A stretch of 9,000 nucleotides of DNA from Proteobacteria bacterium SG_bin6 (lineage in GTDB: Bacteria > Pseudomonadota > Alphaproteobacteria > Sphingomonadales > Sphingomonadaceae): assembly GCA_002083435.1 (NCBI GenBank), contig LWDJ01000051.1:1-9000 (forward strand). The letters are read 5' to 3'. Below the pieces are notes generated by a model, which did not search any database, had not been told where the DNA came from, and was given only the letters and a program-made list of their open reading frames with translations. Every line of letters starts with the position of its first letter. Within the stretch, counting starts at the first letter, position 1. Below, one piece after another: positions 1-4,854 of this stretch. The position numbers and the translations under genes are program-made.

Positions 1-1241
1 TGAGCGCGGTCTGGCACCCGTTCTTCCAGCACGCGCTCGAGCCCGCGCCGCTGAAGATCGCGCGGACCGAAGGCGCCTGGCTCGAAACGGGCGACGGCGC
101 GCGGCTGCTCGACGCGATCAGCAGCTGGTGGGTGGTGACGCACGGCCATCGCCACCCCGCGATCATGGCGGCGATCCGCGCGGCGACCGAGGCGCTCGAT
201 CAGGTGATCTTCGCCGGCTTCACCCACGAGCCGGCCGAACAGCTCGCCGCCGAACTCGCGGGGCTCGCCGGGCTGCCGCATGTGTTCTTCAGCGATTCGG
301 GGAGCACCGCGGTCGAGGTGGCGCTGAAGCTCGCGCTTGGCACCGCGCGCAACCGGGGCGAGCGGCGCGAGCGGCTGGTGGTGATGGCGAACAGCTATCA
401 TGGCGATACGGTGGGGGCGATGTCGGTCGGCGCGCGCGGGGTGTTCAACGCGCCCTATGCGCCGCTGCTGTTCGACGTGGCGACGATCCCCTTTCCCGCC
501 GCCGGGCAGGAACAGGCGTGCCTCGACGCGCTGGAGGCCGCGACCCGCGACGGCCAGGCGGCCGCCCTCATCGTCGAGCCGCTGGTGCTGGGCGCGGGCG
601 GGATGCTGATGTACGGCGCGGACCTGCTCGCCGAGCTGCACCGCCTCTGCCGGGCGAGCGGCACCTTGTTCATCGCCGACGAGGTGATGACCGGCTGGGG
701 CCGCACCGGCACGCTCTTCGCCTGCGCGCAAGCCGGGGTGGTGCCCGATCTGCTGTGCCTCTCGAAAGGGCTCACCAACGGCTCGCTCCCGCTCGCCGCG
801 ACGCTCGCCAGCGCCGAGATTTTCGAGGCGCATTACAGTCAGGACCGGGCGCGCACCTTCTGGCATTCGAGCAGCTATAGCGGCAACCCGATCGCCTGCG
901 CGGCCGGGCTCGCCAATGTCCGGGTGTGGCGCGACGAGCCCGTCGCCGCGCGGGTGGCGGCGCTGGGCGCGATGCAGGCGCGCCAGCTCGCGCGGCTGGC
1001 GGACGACGCGCGCTTCGCCGATCTCCGCCGCACCGGCACGATCGCGGCGATCACGATACCCGGCCCCGAACAGGGCTATCTCGCCGAAATCGGCTGCGAT
1101 CTGCGCGCGGCGGCGCTTTCGCGCGGCGTGCTGCTGCGGCCGATGGGGGACTGCCTCTATGTGCTGCCACCCTATTGCATCACCGAAGGCGAGCTGGCGC
1201 GCGTCTATGACGTGATCCTGGAGATCGTGCCGGGGCGGTGA
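1..1241 (+). CDS. bioA: Adenosylmethionine-8-amino-7-oxononanoate aminotransferase (BioA), first base of start codon missing
   Basis: BioA is the PLP enzyme that uses S-adenosylmethionine as amino donor to convert KAPA to DAPA in biotin synthesis, in the cytoplasm. The reading frame is open from base 3. Bases 1-2 (TG) are the end of a start codon, so ATG would begin one base before the window, giving 413 residues beginning MSAVWHPF. This resembles the E. coli BioA N-terminus (about 429 residues). Visible motifs are SSWW at residues 41-44, SYHGDT at 132-137 in the PLP phosphate region, IADEVMTGWGRTG with cofactor Asp227, and Lys256 in LSKGLTNG as the Schiff-base lysine. The Asp-Lys spacing of 29 equals that of E. 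coli D245/K274. The C-terminal LRPMGDCLYVLPPY segment is BioA-like and argues against another class-III aminotransferase. Bases 1-3 also read TGA, so an upstream gene may end in an ATGA overlap; its identity is not visible. Confidence 0.92.
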   Translation, partial: SAVWHPFFQHALEPAPLKIARTEGAWLETGDGARLLDAISSWWVVTHGHRHPAIMAAIRAATEALDQVIFAGFTHEPAEQLAAELAGLAGLPHVFFSDSGSTAVEVALKLALGTARNRGERRERLVVMANSYHGDTVGAMSVGARGVFNAPYAPLLFDVATIPFPAAGQEQACLDALEAATRDGQAAALIVEPLVLGAGGMLMYGADLLAELHRLCRASGTLFIADEVMTGWGRTGTLFACAQAGVVPDLLCLSKGLTNGSLPLAATLASAEIFEAHYSQDRARTFWHSSSYSGNPIACAAGLANVRVWRDEPVAARVAALGAMQARQLARLADDARFADLRRTGTIAAITIPGPEQGYLAEIGCDLRAAALSRGVLLRPMGDCLYVLPPYCITEGELARVYDVILEIVPGR

Positions 1242-1265
1242 GCGCGATGACGACCATCGAAGCAT

Positions 1266-1347
1266 CGTCACCCCGGGCTTGACCCGGGGTCCCGCTGTTC
1301 TTCGCGCGGCCAAGGCAGCGAGACCCCGGATCAAGTCCGGGGTGACA
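1266..1347. repeat. 82-bp palindromic repeat between bioA and thyA (family A)
   Basis: The element has two hairpin ends arranged as an imperfect inverted repeat. It starts CGTCACCCCGG (1266) and closes with CCGGGGTGAC (ending 1346). An inner pair, GGGGTCCCGCTG on the left and CAGCGAGACCCC on the right, brings the halves together with one mismatch. The last 24 bases (1323-1346) are identical to 7765-7788 inside ileS, and both copies are 82 bp long. It lies 24 bases after the bioA stop, so it could act as a transcription terminator or mRNA stabiliser for bioA; that role is inferred. Similar CCCCGG...CCGGGGTGAC repeats are common in alphaproteobacterial genomes. Confidence 0.85.
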
Positions 1348-1435
1348 CATGGAGTGGTTCGTCGACCCATAGCGGTTGCGGCAGCGCCGATCGAGCGAGC
1401 GCCCGCTTCGATTCCTCCTCGTAAACGGCGGGGAT

Positions 1436-1464
1436 TTGGTTTCCCCGCTGGCCCGCGCTACGCT
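1436..1464 (+). promoter_or_regulatory. Candidate thyA promoter
   Basis: TTGGTT (1436-1441) and TACGCT (1459-1464) are separated by 17 bases. The -10 part sits in GCTACGCT, which resembles the Caulobacter housekeeping -10 consensus GCTANAWC. Only seven bases separate it from the ATG at 1472, so the transcript would be leaderless or nearly so. A 7-bp inverted repeat, GCGGGGA (1428-1434) and TCCCCGC (1442-1448), brackets the -35 and could be an operator. No Shine-Dalgarno sequence is seen. Matches to consensus are weak. Confidence 0.4.
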
Positions 1465-1471
1465 TCCGCCC

Positions 1472-2266
1472 ATGCAAGCCTATCACGACCTGATGCAGCG
1501 CATCCTCGACGATGGCGTCGAAACCGCCGATCGCACTGGCGTCGGCACGCTGTCTGTCTTCGGCCACCAGATGCGCTTTCGCCTGAGCGACGGCTTCCCG
1601 CTCGTCACCACCAAGAAGCTGCATCTGCGCTCGATCATCATCGAGCTGCTGTGGTTCCTGCGCGGCGACACCAATGTCCGCTGGCTGCAGGAACGCAAGG
1701 TGAGCATCTGGGACGAATGGGCCGACGAGGCCGGCGATCTCGGCCCGGTCTATGGCAAGCAGTGGCGCCGCTGGGAGACGCCCGAGGGGTCGATCGACCA
1801 GATCGCCGATCTCCTCCGCCAGATCCGCGAAAACCCCTCGTCGCGGCGCCAGATCGTCTCCGCCTGGAACCCGGCCGAGCTGCCGCGCATGGCGCTCGCC
1901 CCGTGCCACTGCCTGTTCCAGACGCATGTCGCGAACGGACGGCTGTCGCTGCAGCTCTATCAGCGCTCGGCGGACGTGTTCCTGGGGGTGCCGTTCAACA
2001 TCGCGAGCTATGCGCTGCTCACCCACATCCTCGCGCAGCAGGCGGGGCTGGAAGTGGGCGACTTCATCTGGACCGGCGGCGATTGCCACCTTTACCTCAA
2101 CCACCTGGAGCAGGCGCGGCTGCAACTGTCGCGCGACCCCAACAAGCCGCTCCCCCGGCTGGAGATCAAGCGCAAGCCCGACGCGATCGACGGCTATGAG
2201 TATGCGGATTTCGCCGTCCACGATTATGTCGCCGATCCGCATATCGCGGCACCCGTGGCGATATGA
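1472..2266 (+). CDS. thyA: Thymidylate synthase ThyA
   Basis: ThyA methylates dUMP to dTMP using 5,10-methylenetetrahydrofolate and releases dihydrofolate; it is a cytoplasmic homodimer. Starting at the ATG at 1472 gives 264 residues, exactly the length of E. coli ThyA, and the N-terminus MQAYHDLMQRILDDG aligns with E. coli MKQYLELMQKVLDEG. The frame is open further upstream to 1376, but that extension has no family similarity. Conserved blocks are DRTGVGTLSVFGHQMRF, DGFPLVTTKK, LLWFLRGDTN, IWDEWADEAGDLGPVYGKQWR, SRRQIVSAWNP, MALAPCHCLFQ with nucleophile Cys145, LYQRSADVFLGVPFNIASYALL, GDFIWTGGDCHLY and the C-terminal APVAI. All are intact. The stop overlaps the folA start by 4 bases (ATGA), so the two are translationally coupled and functionally paired. 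Confidence 0.98.
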   Translation: MQAYHDLMQRILDDGVETADRTGVGTLSVFGHQMRFRLSDGFPLVTTKKLHLRSIIIELLWFLRGDTNVRWLQERKVSIWDEWADEAGDLGPVYGKQWRRWETPEGSIDQIADLLRQIRENPSSRRQIVSAWNPAELPRMALAPCHCLFQTHVANGRLSLQLYQRSADVFLGVPFNIASYALLTHILAQQAGLEVGDFIWTGGDCHLYLNHLEQARLQLSRDPNKPLPRLEIKRKPDAIDGYEYADFAVHDYVADPHIAAPVAI

Positions 2267-2730
2267 TCAGCTTCCACCTGGCGCGCGCCGCCAATGGCGT
2301 GATCGGGGCGGACGGCACGCTCCCCTGGCGCCTACCCGCCGATCTGAAGCGCTTCAAGGCGCAGACGCTGGGCCGGGCGATGATCATGGGCCGCAAGACG
2401 TTCGAGAGCTTCCCGGCGCCGCTGCCCGGGCGGCGGCACATCGTCCTCACCCGCGATCCCGCCTGGCGCGCGGCAGGGGCCGAGGTGGCGCATGATGTCG
2501 CCGGCGCGCTGGCGCTTGCGGGGGACGACGCGGCGGTGATCGGCGGGGCGGAGATTTTCGCGCTGTTCCTGGGGCTCGCCGAGCGGATCGAGCTGACCGA
2601 GGTTCACGCCACGCCAACGGGCGACGCGATCGTGCCGCCCTTCACCGGCTGGCGCGAGATCGCGCGCCAGGATTTCGCGGCGGAAGGCGACCGGCCCGGC
2701 CATAGCTTCGTCACGCTGGTGCGCGGCTGA
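2263..2730 (+). CDS. folA: Dihydrofolate reductase
   Basis: This is the NADPH-dependent enzyme that reduces dihydrofolate to tetrahydrofolate and is the trimethoprim target in the cytoplasm. It has 155 residues (E. coli FolA 159) and covers the whole family. The N-terminus MISFHLARAANGVIG matches the MISLIAALAVDRVIG type. LPWRLPADLKRF places the substrate-binding acid at Asp27, the same number as in E. coli. IMGRKTFESFPAPLPGRRHIVLTR is the NADPH-binding block, VIGGAEIFALFL the second cofactor block, and ELTEVHATPTGD the C-terminal strand region. The start ATG overlaps the thyA stop, and no good Shine-Dalgarno sequence precedes it, which fits translational coupling to thyA. FolA recycles the dihydrofolate that ThyA produces. 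ribF follows after a 50-base gap. Confidence 0.97.
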   Translation: MISFHLARAANGVIGADGTLPWRLPADLKRFKAQTLGRAMIMGRKTFESFPAPLPGRRHIVLTRDPAWRAAGAEVAHDVAGALALAGDDAAVIGGAEIFALFLGLAERIELTEVHATPTGDAIVPPFTGWREIARQDFAAEGDRPGHSFVTLVRG

Positions 2731-2742
2731 GGGTGCGCGCAT

Positions 2743-2772
2743 CTGGCGCGCCCGGCACTTGCCCCCTATACC
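2743..2772 (+). promoter_or_regulatory. Candidate ribF promoter
   Basis: CTGGCGC (2743-2749), a partial match to the alphaproteobacterial -35 TTGACGS, is followed after 15 bases by CCTATACC (2765-2772), which matches GCTANAWC at most positions. The -10 ends eight bases before the ATG at 2781, again predicting a leaderless or very short leader. No ribosome-binding site is visible before ribF, which supports this reading. Read-through from folA is also possible. Confidence 0.4.
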
Positions 2773-2780
2773 CCCGCGCC

Positions 2781-3707
2781 ATGATGCGTCTCGACGGGGG
2801 CAATGCGGCGCCTGAGCGGTTGCGCGGCGGGATCGTCGCGCTCGGCAATTTCGATGGGTTTCATCTCGGCCATCAGGCGGTGGTCGGCCGCGCGGTCGCG
2901 CGCGCGCGCGCCGAAGGACGCCCGGCATTGGTCGCGACCTTCGATCCGCACCCGGTACGCCATTTCAAGCCCGATGCCGCGCCCTTCCGGCTGACGACGC
3001 TCGATCAGCGCGCGCGGCTGTTCGCCGAGGCGGGGGCGCAGGCGATGGTGGTGTTCCAGTTCGACGCCGCGCTCGCCGCGCTGACCGCCGAGGAATTCGT
3101 CGCGCGGCGCCTGTGCGATCTGCTCGGCGCGGGGGGGGTGGTGACGGGGGAGGACTTCACCTTCGGCCGCGCGCGCGGCGGCGATGTGCGGGTGCTGGCC
3201 GAGCTTGGCGCGCGGCACGGCTTCAGCGTCGATACCGTCGCGCCGGTGGCGTTCGAGGGCGCGCCCGTCTCCTCCAGCCGCATCCGCGCGCTGCTCCAGG
3301 CGGGCGATCCGCGGGGTGCCGCGCGGCTGCTCACCCGCCCCTTCGCGGTGCAGGGCGTGGTGCAGCATGGCGACAAGCTGGGCCGCACGATCGGCTATCC
3401 CACCGCCAATATCGCGCTCGGCAGCTATCTGCGCCCGGCTTACGGGATTTACGCGGTGCGGGCGCGGCTGGCGGATGGCCGGGTGTTGGGCGGGGCCGCC
3501 AATCTCGGCATCCGCCCCAGCTTCGATCCGCCCAAGGAGTTGCTGGAGGCCTATCTGTTCGATTTCTCGGGCGACCTGTACGGCGAGACGATCGAGGTCG
3601 CGCTGATCGATTATCTGCGCCCCGAGGCCAGGTTCGACAGTCTGGAGGCGCTCACCGCGCAGATGGACGCCGATTGCGCCGAGGCGCGGCGGCGGCTGGG
3701 GGCATAG
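2781..3707 (+). CDS. ribF: Bifunctional riboflavin kinase / FAD synthetase RibF
   Basis: RibF phosphorylates riboflavin to FMN and then adenylylates FMN to FAD. From ATG 2781 the protein has 308 residues (E. coli 313). The ATG at 2784 is an equal alternative, and a GTG at 2733 would add 16 residues with no family similarity. The N-terminal FAD synthetase domain shows VALGNFDGFHLGH (residues 19-31, nucleotidyltransferase signature), ATFDPHPVRHF, VVTGEDFTFGRARGGDV and VSSSRIRALLQAGD. The C-terminal riboflavin kinase domain shows GDKLGRTIGYPTANI (Pro207-Thr-Ala-Asn210), GIYAVRARL, NLGIRPSF and EAYLFDFSGDLYG. Both halves are complete. A run of eight G at 3131-3138 lies within the coding region. 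In E. coli ribF directly precedes ileS-lspA. Here the order is kept but a minus-strand gene intervenes. Confidence 0.97.
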   Translation: MMRLDGGNAAPERLRGGIVALGNFDGFHLGHQAVVGRAVARARAEGRPALVATFDPHPVRHFKPDAAPFRLTTLDQRARLFAEAGAQAMVVFQFDAALAALTAEEFVARRLCDLLGAGGVVTGEDFTFGRARGGDVRVLAELGARHGFSVDTVAPVAFEGAPVSSSRIRALLQAGDPRGAARLLTRPFAVQGVVQHGDKLGRTIGYPTANIALGSYLRPAYGIYAVRARLADGRVLGGAANLGIRPSFDPPKELLEAYLFDFSGDLYGETIEVALIDYLRPEARFDSLEALTAQMDADCAEARRRLGA

Positions 3708-3750
3708 CCTTGTGGTTTTCGCCGCGATGAGCGGGGGCGGTGGACGCCTA

Positions 3751-3876
3751 GCTCCTCCCCTGTAAGGGGAGGTGGCGCGCGAAGCGCGTCGGAGGGGTGT
3801 CCCCGGCAGTTCGAGGGCGATACCCCTCCACCATTCGCATGCGCGAATGGTCCCCCTCCCCCTGTGGGGGAGGAGC
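3751..3876. repeat. 126-bp composite palindromic repeat between ribF and the OmpV-type gene (family C)
   Basis: The element is an imperfect palindrome with hairpin ends. The outer arms are GCTCCTCCCC (3751-3760) and GGGGAGGAGC (3867-3876). Each end folds on itself: CCTCCCC/GGGGAGG around TGTAA at 3754-3772, and CCTCCCCC/GGGGGAGG around TGT at 3855-3873. Inside are GGAGGGGT (3791-3798) pairing with ACCCCTCC (3822-3829), and ACCATTCGC/GCGAATGGT with a four-base loop (3830-3851). The CTCCCC/GGGGAG ends resemble those of the elements inside ileS, but the interior differs. It lies between convergent genes, a typical place for REP/BIME-like repeats. Confidence 0.8.
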
Positions 3877-3880
3877 TTTT
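3855..3880 (+). terminator. Candidate rho-independent terminator for ribF
   Basis: An 8-bp GC-rich hairpin (CCTCCCCC, loop TGT, GGGGGAGG) ends at 3873 and is followed by AGC and TTTT at 3877-3880. The T run is short. The structure is also the right end of the composite repeat, so it may be a terminator only by accident. It lies 148 bases after the ribF stop and just before the 3' end of the convergent gene. Confidence 0.4.
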
Positions 3881-3901
3881 CACGCGCCGCGCGGCGACGC
3901 G

Positions 3902-4753
3902 TTACTGGAAGCGGAAGCGGTAGCTGAGCGTCGCGCCCAGCGTCACCTGGTTGGCGCTGCCGAAGCGGCTGCGGGTGATCGGCGAATCGGCGGCGTCGAG
4001 CAGCAGCCGCGAATAGCTGACGAACCCGTTCGCGCTCCACTTGCCGCCCAGCCGGCGCGAGACGAAGGCGGAGACGCCGATGTCGTTCAGATTGCCGCCC
4101 GGCGCATAGGCCGCCAGCCCGCTCGTCGCCGCCTCGGCCGGAGTCACGCCGAAATAGCGGCGGTTATAGCGCTGGTCGGCGAAGCGCAGCCGGCCACCAT
4201 AGCCGATGGTCCATTTGCCGATCAGCTTCACCCGCCGCAGCGAAAGATCGGCGATCAGCCCCTCATGCCCGCCGATCGCTTGGCGCACCTCGACCTGCAC
4301 GGTCGTGAAGAAATTGGGCTGCCAGGCGATGAAGCCACCCACTTCGGGCGCGAACGAGATGCGGCGCAGGCCCGGGAAGCGCGCGATGTCGCGGCTGGTG
4401 CGGCCGAATTCGGGGCGCAGGATCGGCCCCGCGCGCAAATGGCGCTCGTTCACCAGATTATAGCCGATGCCCTGCTGCACCGAGGCGAAGAACTGGTTCT
4501 TGTAGCGAATGTCGAGCGCGGGGATCGGCAGCACGCGCAGGCCGCTGCTGCCCGGAAATTGCGGCACCGCGAGCAGGCCGGGGCCAAAATCGATCTGCCA
4601 GCCCGGCGGATAGGGGCTGAAGCTGAACCCGCCCGCCGGTCGCGCGGGGGCCGGGGCCGGCACGGGGGCAGGCGCTGGCTCGGGCGCGGGCGCGGTCTGG
4701 GCCGTGGCGGCGCTGGCAAGGCTCAGGCTGATCGCGGCGATGATGATGCGCAT
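3902..4753 (-). CDS. MipA/OmpV-family outer-membrane protein
   Basis: This is a predicted beta-barrel outer-membrane protein of the MipA/OmpV family, 283 residues. Family members act as scaffolds for murein-synthesising enzymes (E. coli MipA) or as osmo- and stress-responsive porin-like proteins; which applies here cannot be told. A signal peptide is clear: MRIIIAAISLSLASAATA followed by Q19, with ATA as the cleavage motif. Next comes a Pro-Ala-rich linker (about residues 20-41), then the family's opening pattern GWQIDFGPGLLAVPQFPGSSGLRVLPIPALDIRYKN (residues 51-86, given in part: IDFGPGLL, PALDIRY). Alternating hydrophobic strands follow, with a C-terminal strand LGATLSYRFRFQ; the final residue is Q rather than the usual F. 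A purine-rich Shine-Dalgarno sequence (GAGGGAGA, minus strand, 4757-4764) precedes the ATG. The gene is divergent from ileS and convergent with ribF, so it is its own unit. Confidence 0.8.
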   Translation of the reverse strand: MRIIIAAISLSLASAATAQTAPAPEPAPAPVPAPAPARPAGGFSFSPYPPGWQIDFGPGLLAVPQFPGSSGLRVLPIPALDIRYKNQFFASVQQGIGYNLVNERHLRAGPILRPEFGRTSRDIARFPGLRRISFAPEVGGFIAWQPNFFTTVQVEVRQAIGGHEGLIADLSLRRVKLIGKWTIGYGGRLRFADQRYNRRYFGVTPAEAATSGLAAYAPGGNLNDIGVSAFVSRRLGGKWSANGFVSYSRLLLDAADSPITRSRFGSANQVTLGATLSYRFRFQ

Positions 4754-4776
4754 ATGTCTCCCTCGCCGGCGCCCCT

Positions 4777-4801
4777 AGATTGGTTTTCGCCAATCTGGCA
4801 A
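4777..4801 (-). promoter_or_regulatory. Inverted repeat and candidate promoter in the ileS / OmpV-type divergent region
   Basis: AGATTGG (4777-4783) and CCAATCT (4790-4796) form a perfect 7-bp inverted repeat around TTTTCG. On the minus strand TTGCCA (4796-4801) could be the -35 of the OmpV-type gene, with a weak CTAGGG-like -10 about 17 bases downstream. The inverted repeat would then fill the spacer, a good place for a regulator to bind. An RNA hairpin in the leader is the alternative. Confidence 0.35.
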
Positions 4802-4816
4802 GCCCGGCCTGGGCAG

Positions 4817-4845
4817 GTGACGGCACGCCCAAGAGCCGCTAGAGC
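4817..4845 (+). promoter_or_regulatory. Candidate ileS-lspA-bamF promoter
   Basis: GTGACGG (4817-4823) and GCTAGAGC (4838-4845), separated by 14 bases, fit the Caulobacter-type housekeeping consensus TTGACGS-N10-14-GCTANAWC closely. The -10 ends nine bases before the ATG at 4855, so the leader would be only a few bases long. No Shine-Dalgarno sequence precedes ileS. This is the best of the three such sites in the window. Confidence 0.5.
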
Positions 4846-4854
4846 CGGTGCCCC

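Noticed and set aside
1376..1471. Upstream in-frame start for thyA at 1376
   Set aside because: The added 32 residues are not part of ThyA, and the ATG at 1472 gives exactly the standard 264-residue protein.
1331..2242. A 303-codon minus-strand frame opposite thyA
   Set aside because: It covers thyA, whose conserved sequence is unambiguous; the antisense translation has no recognisable motifs.
2733..2780. GTG at 2733 as the ribF start
   Set aside because: The extra 16 residues have no similarity to RibF, no ribosome site precedes it, and the ATG at 2781 gives the family's usual N-terminus and length.
2897..2911. 15-base alternating CG tract in ribF as a Z-DNA or regulatory signal
   Set aside because: It encodes an ordinary Arg/Ala stretch in high-G+C coding DNA and is short enough to be expected by composition.
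2766..4040. A 424-codon minus-strand frame opposite ribF
   Set aside because: Low-complexity Arg/Ala-rich translation, antisense to intact ribF motifs and running through the palindromic repeat; no signs of a real protein.
4754..4854. T-box or attenuator leader upstream of ileS
   Set aside because: The 101-base gap shows no specifier loop or T-box bulge sequence, T-boxes controlling ileS are not typical of alphaproteobacteria, and the predicted transcript start leaves almost no leader.
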